DNA of 63,665 nucleotides from Acetobacteraceae bacterium (GTDB lineage Bacteria; Pseudomonadota; Alphaproteobacteria; Acetobacterales; Acetobacteraceae): positions 1-63,665 of the forward strand of contig JAMXLO010000077.1 of the NCBI GenBank assembly GCA_024280945.1. The letters are read 5' to 3'. Shown here one piece after another: positions 8,176-18,389 of this stretch (position 1 is its first letter; each line of letters starts with the position of its first letter). The notes beneath the pieces are model-generated. The model had not been told where the DNA came from and made no database searches. It saw only the letters and a program-made list of their open reading frames with translations. A program made the position numbers and the translations under genes.

Positions 8176-9134
8176 CAGCCGGCCGGAAAGTCGTAGAGCC
8201 TGGCGGGATTCTCCACCAGCACCTTGTGACGTGCCGCCTGATCCGGCACCCACACCGCCAGCAGGTCGAACAGCACCGCATCGTCAGGTTTCTTGTCGGC
8301 CGGTTCGCTGGGATGTGGCCAGTCGCTGCCCCACACCACGCGGTCCGGTGCGGCCTTCGCGTAACCCTGTGCCACTGCCAGCCGATCGGCATATTGCGGC
8401 GGACCCGACTTGGTATCGCCGTAGGCACCCGACAGCTTGACCCACGTGTTGCCCTTGTCGATCAGCCGTCGGATCAGCTGGTACGCGGGACCATTGACGT
8501 CCGGCGCATGCGCAAGGTGGTCGAACACCAAGCGTCCAGGCACACGCATAAACACCTCCTGTGCGGCGACGATCTGATCGGCCGGCATGTTGATCTGGCA
8601 ATGCCAGCCCATCGGCTCGATCCGCTTCGCCAGCTGCTCGATCATGTCGATCGTTGTCGCGCCCGGCGGCGAGAGATTGAAGCGGATGCCTCGCACGCCG
8701 GCGTCATGCATTTGGCGCAACGTCTGGTCGGTGACCGAGGTATTGACCACGCCCACCATGCGGGCGCGGTCCTTGCCACCGAGTTGCGGCAGCAGGGCCA
8801 TGTAGTGTGAGTTGTCCGTGCCATAGGTGGACGGCAGGATGACCACACAGCGTGTCGTGCCGATCCGGCGCTGCAGCGCATGGTAATCATCGACAGATGC
8901 GGGCGGCGGCTTCAGCGTGGCATAGGGAGCGATCGGGAAACTCGCATCGTAGATGTGGAAGTGGCAGTCGGTGGCGTTGGGCGGCGCCTTGGTCTTTGGC
9001 ATTTCGGTGCCCGCGGACCAGCGCACCTCGGCAGCCTGTTGCGCCTGGGTCGCCGGCAGTTTCATCGTGTTCGCGGCGGCCGCGGCAAGTGCACCGCGCA
9101 AAACGCCGCGGCGACCTGGCAGTAGCTTTTTCAT
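8175..9134 (-). CDS. Amidohydrolase family protein (PDC-hydrolase-like), Tat signal
   Basis: The ATG at 9134 has GGGAGG upstream. The 319-aa product starts with a twin-arginine-like leader (MKKLLPGRRGVLRGALAAAA), then DCHFHIYD, the metal-binding HxH of the amidohydrolase_2 superfamily, RGIRFNL, VFDHLAHAP and VVWGSDWPHPSEP near the C-terminus. This resembles 2-pyrone-4,6-dicarboxylate lactonases and related exported hydrolases. Substrate unknown. It is translationally coupled to the racemase-like gene. Confidence 0.85.
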   Translation of the reverse strand: MKKLLPGRRGVLRGALAAAAANTMKLPATQAQQAAEVRWSAGTEMPKTKAPPNATDCHFHIYDASFPIAPYATLKPPPASVDDYHALQRRIGTTRCVVILPSTYGTDNSHYMALLPQLGGKDRARMVGVVNTSVTDQTLRQMHDAGVRGIRFNLSPPGATTIDMIEQLAKRIEPMGWHCQINMPADQIVAAQEVFMRVPGRLVFDHLAHAPDVNGPAYQLIRRLIDKGNTWVKLSGAYGDTKSGPPQYADRLAVAQGYAKAAPDRVVWGSDWPHPSEPADKKPDDAVLFDLLAVWVPDQAARHKVLVENPARLYDFPAG

Positions 9135-9424
9135 CCGGTCCTCCCATTGGCACAATTGGGCGCGCGACGACACGCTGTTCCGGCAGACTGTTGTCGTCAA
9201 TATGTTGGCATGCGGTGCGCGGAGCCAATGGCTGGAGACTTGATCGCTGCTATAGAGGCAACGAGCCGCATGCCAGACGCGACGCCGACAGAACGATCCT
9301 ATATAATGCGGCGCTTTGCGAAGAATGACGTCGCGCATCATCGTGCAAGCGTGATCTTCGAGCTTCAAATGTTCGGAGAGGATAAACCAGGCAGGTGAGG
9401 AGCCGTGCTGACGCCGCTCGACAT
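9135..9424. other. Intergenic region upstream of the amidohydrolase
   Basis: 290 bases between the amidohydrolase start and the end of the P1 peptidase gene, both on the minus strand. It presumably holds the promoter of the amidohydrolase-racemase pair. No hairpin, repeat or coding signal was recognised. Confidence 0.4.
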
Positions 9425-10435
9425 TTATAGCAGTTCGGCCAGACCGGTTCGGCGATGCCCGTTCCGCCCGACCATCGTCCCGGCTGCTGTCAGCGCGTCG
9501 AGCACCGCTTCCTGTGTCGCCTCGGCGGCCGCCTGAAACAGGCGATCGATGCGGGTTTCCGCAAGCACCCGCTGATCGATCAGATCCCGATCGGCATTGT
9601 GCGGCACGCGGTGGGCGGTGCTGAATGCCAGTGCGATATCGCCACTGCCGTTACCCCAGAACGAGCCGCACCATGCCAGGCCAACGCCGGCGCGGCGTGC
9701 AATGCGGCCAAGCTGGCGGTGGTCCAACGGGACATCGGTTCCTATCACGATGATGCACGAGCCTGCCTCGCTGGCGGGACTCGATTTCGGGTCCACCCGC
9801 CGCCCGTCCGGCAGTCGCAGATCGCCGGCGCGGCCAAAATTTGCCAGTACCAACACTCCGAGGTGGTAAGGCTGCTTGTCGAAGCACAGCAATCGCGATG
9901 CAGTCCCGATGCCACCTTTCAGCCCGAAGCAGCTCATCCCGGTGCCAGCGCCGACCGAGCCGACAGCGAAATCCTCCAAGGCGGCTTCGATCGCCGTATC
10001 CGCATGTGCCTCGGTGACCGCCATCGCCTGAATGTCGTTCAGGTAGCCGTCGTTGCACTCCAGTACCACAGGATTGACGGTGGCAGTCTCGCGACCGATC
10101 TCAGGATTGCTGACGATGGCGCGGCGGATCAATGCATTCGCACAGGTGCCGACCGAGAAGGTGTTGGTCAGCATTATCGGTGTCTCCAGCACGCCGAGTT
10201 CATTCAGCTGCACCAGTCCGGTGCTTTTGCCGAAGCCGTTCAGCACGTACGCAGCAGCCACCACTTTGCCAGGGAACAGGTCGCCATCATGCGGTAGAAT
10301 TGCCGTGACGCCGGTACGGATATCGCCCTCGATCAGTGTCGCATGACCGACGGTGACACCGGGCACATCAGCAATGTTGTTGCCTTCACCCACTGGGAGT
10401 GAACCGCAGGACAGCCCAACATCGCGTGCTCGCAT
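9425..10435 (-). CDS. P1 family peptidase (DmpA-like L-aminopeptidase/D-esterase)
   Basis: 336 aa, ATG preceded by GGGAGCG. It matches the S58/DmpA N-terminal nucleophile family: GNNIADVPGVTVGHATL near the N-terminus, GAGTGMSCFGLKGGIGTASR (162-181), and the autoprocessing site in SEAGSCIIVIGTDVP, which predicts cleavage between Gly225 and Ser226 with Ser226 as the new N-terminal nucleophile. Family members release N-terminal L-residues, hydrolyse D-amino-acid amides or esters, or cleave beta-peptides. No signal peptide. It sits beside the hydrolase-racemase pair but as a separate unit. Confidence 0.92.
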   Translation of the reverse strand: MRARDVGLSCGSLPVGEGNNIADVPGVTVGHATLIEGDIRTGVTAILPHDGDLFPGKVVAAAYVLNGFGKSTGLVQLNELGVLETPIMLTNTFSVGTCANALIRRAIVSNPEIGRETATVNPVVLECNDGYLNDIQAMAVTEAHADTAIEAALEDFAVGSVGAGTGMSCFGLKGGIGTASRLLCFDKQPYHLGVLVLANFGRAGDLRLPDGRRVDPKSSPASEAGSCIIVIGTDVPLDHRQLGRIARRAGVGLAWCGSFWGNGSGDIALAFSTAHRVPHNADRDLIDQRVLAETRIDRLFQAAAEATQEAVLDALTAAGTMVGRNGHRRTGLAELL

Positions 10436-10523
10436 GGTCGCTCCCTGGCCAACGTCACGCCTTCAGCCTATGACGATTTCCAACGCAGCCGCCAACTGAA
10501 GGCGCCATACGGCAGGAAAACAG

Positions 10524-10731
10524 ATGCGCAGGCACATTCTATTATCGCTATTGGTCAGCGGCACGGTACTGTTCAGCGGTAATCTGCAGGCTCAGCAGCC
10601 TGGTCCACCGAATCTCGATGCTATGCCATCGGTGCAGAGCGTGCGCAGTCGTTGATTCAGGCTGCCGTGGCCGAGGCAAACAAAAAGGGCTGGCCGATGG
10701 GCACCGTGCGGCGGCGCTGATCAACAAATAG
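10524..10731 (+). pseudogene. Decayed GlcG/HbpS-like secreted protein gene
   Basis: The ATG at 10524 opens a clear signal peptide (MRRHILLSLLVSGTVLFSGNLQAQ) followed by QPGPPNLDAMP. A one-base shift near 10625 is then needed to read IGAERAQSLIQAAVAEANKKGWPMG, which resembles the N-terminal helix of GlcG/HbpS (DUF336) heme-binding proteins. The remaining bases read in a third frame end in RAAALINK and a stop, like the C-terminus of that family. The roughly 80-residue core between them is missing. Interpreted as a frameshifted, internally deleted remnant. Confidence 0.6.
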
Positions 10732-10796
10732 CCGCAGCCGCATTGCCGCTGACCCCGCTTTGGTCCTAACTCCGCGCACCACCAGCGGAGGCAGAC

Positions 10797-12293
10797 ATGC
10801 AGCAGATCGGCCATTTCATTGCGGGCAAGCGGGTCGCCGGCAGCAGCGGCAGGTTCGGCGAGGTGTTCAATCCTGCCTCCGGCGAGATATCGGGTCGCGT
10901 AGCCCTGGCTGACGCGTCCGAGGTGGACAACGCGGTTGCTGCTGCTGCGGCGGCCTGGCCGGCCTGGGCCGCAACGCCGCCCCTGCGCCGCGCCCGCGTC
11001 ATGTTCAAGCTGAAGGAACTGCTGGAGCGTGACCGCAAGGAAATCTCCGCCATCATAACGGCCGAGCACGGCAAGGTGCTTTCGGACGCCGATGGCGAAG
11101 TGCAGCGCGGGCTGGAGGTGGTCGAATTCGCCTGCGGCATCCCGCACCTGCTGAAAGGCGAGTTCACCGAGGCGGTCGGCACCGGTATCGATGCCTGGTC
11201 GATCCGCCAGCCACTCGGTGTGGTGGCGGGCATCACGCCGTTCAACTTCCCTTTGATGGTGCCGCTGTGGATGATTCCAGTGGCGCTGGCCTGCGGCAAC
11301 TGCTTCATCCTGAAGCCTTCCGAGAAAGATCCATCCGCCTCGCTGAAACTTGCGGAGCTGCTGAAGGAGGCGGGCGTGCCGGACGGCGTGTTCAACGTCG
11401 TGCAGGGTGCACGCGAGGCGGTCGAGGCGATCCTGGCGCACCCAGACATTGCCGCGATCAGCTTCGTCGGTTCCACCGCTATCGCCGAGACGATCTATCG
11501 GGGCGGCACCTCGCACGGCAAACGCGTGCAGGCACTCGGCGGGGCCAAGAACCACCTGGTGGTGATGCCCGACGCCGACATCGACGATGCGGTCGATGCA
11601 CTGATGGGTTCCGCCTATGGCGCAGCAGGTGAGCGCTGCATGGCGGTATCGGTCGCAGTCGCGGTGGGTTCTGCCGGCGATCGCCTGGTGCAGAAACTGG
11701 AGCCGCGCGTGCGTGCGCTGAAGATCGGCCCGGGCACCGATGCCGAGGCGGAGATGGGCCCGTTGGTCACCCGCGAACACCGCGAGAAGGTGAGGGGCTA
11801 CATCGACCTGGGTATCAAGGAGGGCGCCAAGCTGGTGGTCGACGGCCGCGGCGTGTCGCTGCAAGGCTACGAGAACGGTTTCTTCCTCGGCGGCTCGCTG
11901 TTCGACCACGTCAGTACAGACATGCGTATTTACAAAGATGAGATCTTCGGTCCGGTCCTGGGTGTCGTGCGGACCCCTGATATGGCCGGTGCGGTGCGTA
12001 TGGTGAACGCGCACGAATACGGCAACGGTGTTGCGATCTTCACCTCGGATGGTGGCGCCGCGCGCGACTTCGCCGCGGGCATCAATATCGGCATGGTCGG
12101 TGTGAACGTACCGATCCCGGTGCCGATGGCATTCCATTCGTTCGGCGGGTGGAAACATTCGCTGTTCGGCGACCACCACATTTACGGCCCCGAGGGTGTT
12201 CGCTTCTACACACGCTACAAAGCGGTTACCCAACGCTGGCCGAGCGGCGCCCGCCGCGGTGCTGAATATGTGATGCCGACCCTGGGCAGATAG
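10797..12293 (+). CDS. mmsA: Methylmalonate-semialdehyde dehydrogenase (CoA-acylating)
   Basis: 498 aa, full length for the family. It is an NAD-dependent aldehyde dehydrogenase with TPFNFP (147-152), [10 protein letters not shown] (171-180) and catalytic Cys281 in GAAGERCMA, the sequence typical of MMSDH rather than ordinary ALDHs; [21 protein letters not shown] near the C-terminus also fits. It converts (methyl)malonate semialdehyde plus CoA to propionyl- or acetyl-CoA in valine, pyrimidine or inositol catabolism, in the cytoplasm. An MFS transporter follows 15 bases downstream and may be cotranscribed. Confidence 0.93.
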   Translation: MQQIGHFIAGKRVAGSSGRFGEVFNPASGEISGRVALADASEVDNAVAAAAAAWPAWAATPPLRRARVMFKLKELLERDRKEISAIITAEHGKVLSDADGEVQRGLEVVEFACGIPHLLKGEFTEAVGTGIDAWSIRQPLGVVAGITPFNFPLMVPLWMIPVALACGNCFILKPSEKDPSASLKLAELLKEAGVPDGVFNVVQGAREAVEAILAHPDIAAISFVGSTAIAETIYRGGTSHGKRVQALGGAKNHLVVMPDADIDDAVDALMGSAYGAAGERCMAVSVAVAVGSAGDRLVQKLEPRVRALKIGPGTDAEAEMGPLVTREHREKVRGYIDLGIKEGAKLVVDGRGVSLQGYENGFFLGGSLFDHVSTDMRIYKDEIFGPVLGVVRTPDMAGAVRMVNAHEYGNGVAIFTSDGGAARDFAAGINIGMVGVNVPIPVPMAFHSFGGWKHSLFGDHHIYGPEGVRFYTRYKAVTQRWPSGARRGAEYVMPTLGR

Positions 12294-12308
12294 CAGGGGA
12301 ACGCGCGC

Positions 12309-13667
12309 ATGAGCGGCGTGCAGGCTGCGGTCGCCCCGCCACGCGCGCCGTTCACGCTCATTGCGAGTTGCCTGAGTATGCTGGCGCTCGGTGTCAACGG
12401 CACCGCGATCATGGCGGCACTGCCGACGATGCGCCACGATCTCGGGCTGAACGCGGCACAGCTCGAATGGGTGATCAACGCCTATCTCGTCGTATCGGCC
12501 GCCTGCATTATTCCGGGCGGCAAGGCCTGCGATCGGCTCGGAGCGCGGCACGTGTCGGTCGCCGGTCTCGTGCTGTTCGTGCTTGCCTCGCTGATTGTCG
12601 CGACCGGACAGGTTCCCGCCGCCATACTGGCCGGGCGTGCGCTGCAGGGCCTTGCCGCCGCACTGGCGGTGCCGGGCACGCTGGCGGCCGTCAGCGAAGC
12701 CAGCCCGCCCGAACGCCGCGCCTCGGCAATTGGCGCCTGGGCGGGCTTCGTCATGCTCGGCTTCAGCCTCGGTCCGCTGATCGGCGGCACGTTGACCCAC
12801 TATCTCGACTGGCGGGCCATTTTCTGGGCGAGTGGGGGCAGCATGCTGGTTGCCACCGCCGGACTGGTCGGTAGAGGGCGAACCGTGGCTGGCGTCAGGG
12901 CCGGCAGTCACTTCGACGCGGCCGGATTCGCGCTGTTGGCGATTGGCATGGTTGCAGTTGTTTCCGCGCTGCACGCGCTGCCGACCATGGCCGGTGCGCC
13001 CGGGCAGTTTTTCGGTCTGGCCGGCGTCGCCGTTGTTGCCGTCGCCATGCTGCTGAGGCACGAGCGCCGCGTGCAGGATCCGCTGATCGCCCTGGACCTG
13101 CTCAGGCAGACGACCTTTGTCCGTGCTGTCGCCCTGGGCTCGATCGCCATGTCCTGCATCCTGGCTCTGCTGCTGTTCTATAATCTCTACGCGCAGAGCC
13201 CGGCGGGCCTGAAGTTGACGCCGGTCGGCGCCGGCGTGTCGCTGCTGCCCATGAGCGGCGGGCTGTTGCTCTTTGCGTTCTCCGCACCCTGGCTCGTCCA
13301 GCGGTTCGGCGCGCGCAGGACACTTAGTGGCGGCAGTTTGCTGATTGCGGCGGCGGGCGCGCTTATCGCGGCTGCCGCGGTGCTCAAACTCTGGATCCCA
13401 CTGACCATCGGTCTGTTCGCCATCGGCGTCGGCTTGGCCGTGCCTTACGCGACGGCACCCAAGCTTGCACTGGCCACGCTGCCGGGCAGTCAGGCGGGGG
13501 CGGGCTCCGGCATTATCAACGCCTGCACCTTTCTGGGCGGCAGCATCGGCGTGGCAGCCGGCGCGGTCGCGTTCGCCCTTGGTGGTTTGCCGGGGGCGAT
13601 GGCGATGATCGTGCTGTTTGCGCTGGTTGGCGCAGTGCTGTGCCGGGGACTGGCGAAGGAGCTATGA
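12309..13667 (+). CDS. MFS transporter, DHA2-type drug/proton antiporter-like
   Basis: 452 aa, very hydrophobic with about 14 predicted membrane segments. The N-terminal half has the MFS signature region NAYLVVSAACIIPGGKACDRLGAR and a motif-C-like ASAIGAWAGFVMLGFSLGPLIGG, as in DHA2 multidrug exporters. The ATG follows AGGGGAACG. It lies 15 bases after mmsA, possibly in the same transcript. The last 6 bases overlap the convergent ogt stop. Substrate unknown. Confidence 0.88.
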   Translation: MSGVQAAVAPPRAPFTLIASCLSMLALGVNGTAIMAALPTMRHDLGLNAAQLEWVINAYLVVSAACIIPGGKACDRLGARHVSVAGLVLFVLASLIVATGQVPAAILAGRALQGLAAALAVPGTLAAVSEASPPERRASAIGAWAGFVMLGFSLGPLIGGTLTHYLDWRAIFWASGGSMLVATAGLVGRGRTVAGVRAGSHFDAAGFALLAIGMVAVVSALHALPTMAGAPGQFFGLAGVAVVAVAMLLRHERRVQDPLIALDLLRQTTFVRAVALGSIAMSCILALLLFYNLYAQSPAGLKLTPVGAGVSLLPMSGGLLLFAFSAPWLVQRFGARRTLSGGSLLIAAAGALIAAAAVLKLWIPLTIGLFAIGVGLAVPYATAPKLALATLPGSQAGAGSGIINACTFLGGSIGVAAGAVAFALGGLPGAMAMIVLFALVGAVLCRGLAKEL

Positions 13668-14240
13668 ACGCTCGCGAGGCCGCATCGCCAGCGGAAGACT
13701 GTCGAACAGCGTCGGTGCCTCGCCTACCTGTGCGCCCTCGACCTCCAGCAGCCGCAACTTCGTCACGACACCGCCGGCGGCGGAGAACCCACCGATCTTG
13801 CCACCCGCCGCCAGCACGCGGTGGCACGGCACGATGATCGGGAACGGGTTCCGCGCCATTGCCTCGCCCACGTCCCGCGCGTCACCTGTGCCGTCGAGTC
13901 GCGCGGCGATCTCGCCGTAGCTGAGCGTGGCACCGGCCGGAATGCTGCGTGCAATTGTGTAGATGTCGCGACGCTGCGGTGGGATGTCGCTCATATCCAG
14001 CGCGACCGTGGTGAGATCGCCGCCTTCGCCGCTCAGCACCCGGGTCATGCGTTCGATGGCCTGGCGAATCGGCGGCGGAGGTGCTGCCTCGAGCGCGTCA
14101 GGGTAACGTCGCCGGAGGCGCGCCCGGGTAGCCTTCTCGTCGCGCTCCGGCAATTGCACGCCTGCCACGCCGGCGGCGTTCCAGACGATCCCGCACCAGC
14201 CCACGGGGGTTTCGAACAGTGCGTAGCTCTGGGCTGTCAT
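13662..14240 (-). CDS. ogt: Methylated-DNA-[protein]-cysteine S-methyltransferase
   Basis: The start at 14240 (MTAQSYALFETPVGWCGIVW) gives a 192-aa protein, normal for Ogt-type enzymes; the upstream extension is discarded. The active site is NPFPIIVPCHRV with acceptor Cys139, and SIPAGATLSYGEIAARLD forms the DNA-binding helix-turn-helix. It removes O6-methylguanine adducts by a suicide transfer to the Cys. No Ada-type regulatory domain is fused. Confidence 0.93.
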   Translation of the reverse strand: MTAQSYALFETPVGWCGIVWNAAGVAGVQLPERDEKATRARLRRRYPDALEAAPPPPIRQAIERMTRVLSGEGGDLTTVALDMSDIPPQRRDIYTIARSIPAGATLSYGEIAARLDGTGDARDVGEAMARNPFPIIVPCHRVLAAGGKIGGFSAAGGVVTKLRLLEVEGAQVGEAPTLFDSLPLAMRPRERS

Positions 14241-14403
14241 GGCGCGCAGCCTAGCAGGTTTGCGATGCTTCCGCCTCCCGGCCATTGCTCGGTCACTGCC
14301 GAAGCAACATCGAGACGCCACCCAGGGGGCAGAGCCGGCACGCTGCCTGCGACCATTGAGCCAATCGCCTTGTTCCCGCCAACCGGAAGCATGATATTCA
14401 GGT

Positions 14404-14504
14404 CCGGGAGGTCGGCGGCGGACGGGCACCTCGCCAACCCGGTCAGGTCCGGAAGGAAGCAGCCGCAACGAGTTTCCGCCCGGGTCGTTCGTCCGGCCTC
14501 CCAC
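14404..14504 (+). ncRNA. ffs: Signal recognition particle RNA (4.5S type)
   Basis: Contains the universally conserved core GGTCAGGTCCGGAAGGAAGC (14441-14460), the SRP54/Ffh-binding domain with the GGAA tetraloop. The flanks pair into a stem, GGGAGGTCGG at 14406 with CCGGCCTCCC ending at 14502. The size near 100 nt fits the short bacterial RNA, and the position just upstream of dnaX is the usual alphaproteobacterial one. Exact ends are estimated from the stem. Confidence 0.93.
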
Positions 14505-14554
14505 CGGTTCGCTCAATTGGAAGGGGGCCGCCGCGGCGGCTGTATCCGCCCCGC

Positions 14555-16333
14555 ATGTCCGGCCTGTTTCAGGACGAAAGCCAACTCGACACGCCGCCCG
14601 CACCGGAAGGCCCGGGCCTGTTCGGCGATGCGCTCGAGCCGGCGCACGCCGCACCCTACCGGGTGCTCGCCCGCAAGTATCGTCCGACCAGCTTCAACGA
14701 CCTGATCGGCCAGGCGGCGATGGTGCGCATTCTGCGGAATGCCTTCGCCACCGGTAGGGTCGCGCACGCCTTCATGCTGACCGGCGTCCGCGGCGTGGGA
14801 AAGACCACTACCGCCCGCATCATCGCCCGTGCGCTGAACTGCACCGGCCCGGACGGCAAAGGTGGCCCGACCGCCGATCCTTGCGGCGTGTGCCCCGACT
14901 GCGCCGCCATCCTGGCCGACCGCCACCCCGACGTGGTGGAGATGGATGCCGCCAGCCGTACCGGGGTCGACGACGTGCGCGAGATCATCGAGGCGACCAG
15001 GTTCCGCCCGATGCAGGCCCGTACCAAGGTGTTCGTGATCGACGAAGTCCACATGCTGTCGCGCAACGCCTTCAACGCGCTGCTGAAGACGCTCGAAGAG
15101 CCGCCGCCCCACGTGAAATTCGTGTTTGCCACCACCGAGCTGCGCAAGGTGCCGGTGACGGTACTGTCGCGCTGCCAGCGCTTCGATCTGCGGCGCGTTC
15201 GCATGGCCGAACTGTCGGCGCATTTTGCCCGCATCGCCGGGCGGGAGGCGGTGTCGGTGGAGCCGGCGGCGCTCGACCTGATCGCGCGCGCGGCGGACGG
15301 CTCGGTGCGCGATGGGCTTTCACTGCTGGACCAGGCGATCGCCCAGGCTGACGGGGTCGTCACCGAGGCCGCTGTTACCAACATGCTGGGCCTGGCCGAT
15401 CGCGGGATGGTGTTCGACCTGATGGATGCGGTGATGTCTGGACAGCCGCGCCAGGCGTTGCAGATCACGGAACTCGCTCACGAGCGGGGCGCTGATCTGG
15501 GCATGATGCTGCAGGACCTGCTCGAGCTGACTTACACGGTGACCAGGCTCAAGTCGGTGCCGGCGCTGCGCGAGAGCCAGGACCTGCCGGAGGCGGAGCG
15601 GACCCGCGGCGCCGCCCTGGCGGACCGCCTGTCCGTGCCCGTCCTTTCCCGCGCCTGGCAGATGCTGCTGAAGGGGGTTGGCGAGGTGGAGACGGCGCCG
15701 GACCGCCGTGCCGCCGCCGAGATGGTGCTGATCCGATTGTGTCACGTGTCCGATTTGCCGCCGCCGGGAGACCTAGTGCGGCGGCTCAGTGGTGGAGGCG
15801 TGCAGGCGGCGGGTGGAACAGCACCGGCTCCATCCGGCGGAGGCGCACGCGCCGTGGCCGGCGGCGCGCCGATCGCCGCTGCCCAGGCCGAACAGACGGT
15901 CCCCAGGATTACCAGCTTCCGAGATGTGGCCGCGCTGGTCGCTGAGAAACGCGAGGCGATGCTGCATGCGCATCTGATCCATTCGGTGCACCTTGTTCGC
16001 TTCGCGCCGCCGGTGATCGAACTGCGCCCTCAGCCGGAGGCGCCCAAGGATCTGGCGGCGCGCCTCGGCACCCTGCTGACCGAGGCCACCGGTACCCGCT
16101 GGACCATTGCGCTCTCCACGGCCGAGGGCGAGGCGACGATCGCCGAACAGGGGAGCGCCGCCGACTCGGCCCGTCGCGTGACGGCCGCCGACCACCCGTT
16201 GGTGCGTGCGATCATCGACGCGTTTCCCGGCGCCCGGATCGACACGGTGCACGACACCTCGGTCGATGAGTACGGGCTGCCTGCCGTAGGGCAGCAAGCC
16301 GAGTTAGCTGACGATGAGGAGTGCGAGGAATAG
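14555..16333 (+). CDS. dnaX: DNA polymerase III subunit gamma/tau
   Basis: 592 aa. The AAA+ clamp-loader domain has RKYRPTSFNDLIGQ (40-53), Walker A GVRGVGKT (77-84), zinc-binding Cys96, Cys110, Cys113 and Cys116, Walker B VFVIDEVHMLS (159-169) and a sensor-1 ATTE. Domain III follows, then a Gly/Ala-rich linker near 415-450 and a C-terminal tau-like domain. It loads the beta clamp and bridges the polymerases at the fork. It follows the SRP RNA; ybaB and recR, normally next, are displaced by an opposing chemoreceptor gene. Confidence 0.97.
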   Translation: MSGLFQDESQLDTPPAPEGPGLFGDALEPAHAAPYRVLARKYRPTSFNDLIGQAAMVRILRNAFATGRVAHAFMLTGVRGVGKTTTARIIARALNCTGPDGKGGPTADPCGVCPDCAAILADRHPDVVEMDAASRTGVDDVREIIEATRFRPMQARTKVFVIDEVHMLSRNAFNALLKTLEEPPPHVKFVFATTELRKVPVTVLSRCQRFDLRRVRMAELSAHFARIAGREAVSVEPAALDLIARAADGSVRDGLSLLDQAIAQADGVVTEAAVTNMLGLADRGMVFDLMDAVMSGQPRQALQITELAHERGADLGMMLQDLLELTYTVTRLKSVPALRESQDLPEAERTRGAALADRLSVPVLSRAWQMLLKGVGEVETAPDRRAAAEMVLIRLCHVSDLPPPGDLVRRLSGGGVQAAGGTAPAPSGGGARAVAGGAPIAAAQAEQTVPRITSFRDVAALVAEKREAMLHAHLIHSVHLVRFAPPVIELRPQPEAPKDLAARLGTLLTEATGTRWTIALSTAEGEATIAEQGSAADSARRVTAADHPLVRAIIDAFPGARIDTVHDTSVDEYGLPAVGQQAELADDEECEE

Positions 16334-16418
16334 GGTCGATTGTAATCTAAGCTCGTGCTAATCAACCCGCCTGTGCAGACTCATGCGTGCTTGCGAAGAC
16401 GCAGGGCAAGCCCCTCGC

Positions 16419-18389
16419 TCAAGCCGCCCTGACGGCGCCCAGGAACCGGTCCACCTGACTGCGTAACGCCTCTCCTTGCGTAGCCAACCCGCGCGCGGCG
16501 CTCAGCACCGTGTCCGCAACCGCGCGCGTTGCGCTCATAGCTTGCATAACGCCAGCGGTATTGCTGGAGACCTCTGCCGTGCCGGCTGCGGCCTGCTCCA
16601 AGTTGCGGGCGATCTCCTGAGTGGCCGCGCTCTGTTCTTCCACAGCAGATGAGATGGTCGTGGCAATTTCATTGAGCTGATTGATCGTTGTGCCAATCGC
16701 CTGGATCGCAGCGACCGTCTCGGTGGTCGCACTCTGCATGGCCGTGATCTGGCTGCTAATTTCCTGCGTCGCACCTGCAGTCTGATTGGCCAAACTCTTC
16801 ACCTCGGAAGCCACAACCGCAAACCCCTTGCCAGCTTCGCCCGCGCGTGCTGCCTCAATGGTCGCGTTGAGCGCCAGCAGGTTGGTTTTGCTAGCGATCT
16901 CGTTGATCATCTGGGTGACGGCGCCAATTTGTCCGGCGGCGTCGGCAAGTTGGCTCACCAGGGCGTTGGTATGTTCTGCATCGCTCACCGCCTGCGTAGC
17001 GATCGCCGACGACGTGGTAACTTGACGGCTGATTTCGCTGACAGAGCTGGATAACTCTTCGATAGCAGCAGCGACCGACTGTACGTTGGTCGATGCCTGT
17101 TCAGAGGCGGCGGCAACGGCAGTGATCTGCCGCTGGGTCTGCTCCGCTGTGGCGCTCATTGACGCCGCAGTGCTTTCCATGTCCATCGCTGCCGAGGAGA
17201 CAGTTTGCACGACCTGCCCGACGCCCGCCTCGAAGTCGCCAGCGAGCTGGCGCATGGCGTTTCGCTTGTCTTCAGCAGTGCGTTTTTCGACCTCCGCCTG
17301 CTCAGACCTCAGGCGCTCCATTTCGACAGCGCTGTCCTTGAATGTCTGCACCACGCGCATCATCGTGCCGATTTCGTCGCGACGAGGTTCCTGCGGAACC
17401 TGTGTGCCGAGGTCGCCGTGTGCCAGTGATTCCATGCAACTTGTTAAGCTGACAATCGGCCGTGCGATGCCACGTCCTATCAGCCAGCTCACGGTTATCA
17501 TGACCACAATCACCAGCACGACCGACCATGCCACGAGCCTGGTCGTGGTGGCACGAATGGCCTGACCTGTCCGGCTTGCCGCCGCGGCGCTGGCTGCGAA
17601 TTGCTGGTCCAAAGCGGCAAGGTGGGGTTCGATATCGGCATAGAGCGAGCTCAACTTCTGAATCTCGGCTCTCTGTGCCAGCATATCGGCCATGAAGCTG
17701 GCGAACGTGTCCTGATACGTCGCCATCTTGGAGATCACGTCGCGCCTGAGGCCTTCTGGCAGCTCCGCCCCGTCAATGGCAGCGGTGAAGTTCTTGAGTT
17801 CTGCCTTGAGTGCAGCGCCGTATTGCGGATCGAGGCGAGCCATGAAGTCCTTTTCATGGCGGCGCATCATCAGCATGCTGATCTGCGCATCTCTTGCCGT
17901 CACCGACTTCAGCTTGCCCTCGACGTCGTGCACGGCTGAGCGCAGCGCACCCAGCAGCCCCTCGTTCTCACTAAGCCCCACTGCCTTGGCACGTTGCACA
18001 ACGGCAGCGAACTGGTTCGCGTATTGTGGGAGATCGGTCGTCACCTGGCGTATGGCGCCTTCCAGCTCGGGCCGGTCGGCGGCCATACCGGCCAGCGACT
18101 GAAGCCCCCGCAGCGCTGCTTCGGTTGCGGCTTGTTGTTTCTGGACCGACGTGTCGTCGCGTCTCAGCAGGAAGTCTTTCTCGCTCCGCCGTGCCTGAAG
18201 CAGCTCGGTCTGGATGCGCGTTTCCGCAGTCTGCATCTGCCGCACGCGGTCGACGAATCCGTCGGACTGCGCCAGGCGCCCATTGCCCCACCAGTTCAGA
18301 CCGGCCACCGCCAGGACGCCTGCGACACCGACCAGCCCAAGAAGGGCGACCTGCCAGCCGATGGGCAAACGCGACAAGATGGCTCGCAT
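16419..18389 (-). CDS. Methyl-accepting chemotaxis protein with HBM-type sensor domain
   Basis: The ATG at 18389 opens a 656-aa chemoreceptor; the longer upstream frame lacks features. A membrane helix at about 13-33 is followed by an all-helical periplasmic domain with the paired [12 protein letters not shown] (68-79) and [12 protein letters not shown] (177-188) motifs typical of helical bimodular (HBM) sensors. The second helix is at about 286-305, then a HAMP domain, methylation helices and the signalling hairpin with [23 protein letters not shown] receptors usually bind carboxylic acids; the ligand here is unknown. No che genes are in the window. It lies against the dnaX/ybaB direction. 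Confidence 0.93.
   Translation of the reverse strand: MRAILSRLPIGWQVALLGLVGVAGVLAVAGLNWWGNGRLAQSDGFVDRVRQMQTAETRIQTELLQARRSEKDFLLRRDDTSVQKQQAATEAALRGLQSLAGMAADRPELEGAIRQVTTDLPQYANQFAAVVQRAKAVGLSENEGLLGALRSAVHDVEGKLKSVTARDAQISMLMMRRHEKDFMARLDPQYGAALKAELKNFTAAIDGAELPEGLRRDVISKMATYQDTFASFMADMLAQRAEIQKLSSLYADIEPHLAALDQQFAASAAAASRTGQAIRATTTRLVAWSVVLVIVVMITVSWLIGRGIARPIVSLTSCMESLAHGDLGTQVPQEPRRDEIGTMMRVVQTFKDSAVEMERLRSEQAEVEKRTAEDKRNAMRQLAGDFEAGVGQVVQTVSSAAMDMESTAASMSATAEQTQRQITAVAAASEQASTNVQSVAAAIEELSSSVSEISRQVTTSSAIATQAVSDAEHTNALVSQLADAAGQIGAVTQMINEIASKTNLLALNATIEAARAGEAGKGFAVVASEVKSLANQTAGATQEISSQITAMQSATTETVAAIQAIGTTINQLNEIATTISSAVEEQSAATQEIARNLEQAAAGTAEVSSNTAGVMQAMSATRAVADTVLSAARGLATQGEALRSQVDRFLGAVRAA

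Noticed and set aside
10548-13061. 837-codon minus-strand open frame opposite mmsA and the MFS gene
   Set aside because: Composition is His/Arg/Gln-rich shadow of two well-recognised plus-strand genes; no family motifs.
14404-14504. Possible riboswitch upstream of dnaX
   Set aside because: The conserved GGTCAGGTCCGGAAGGAAGC core identifies it as SRP RNA.
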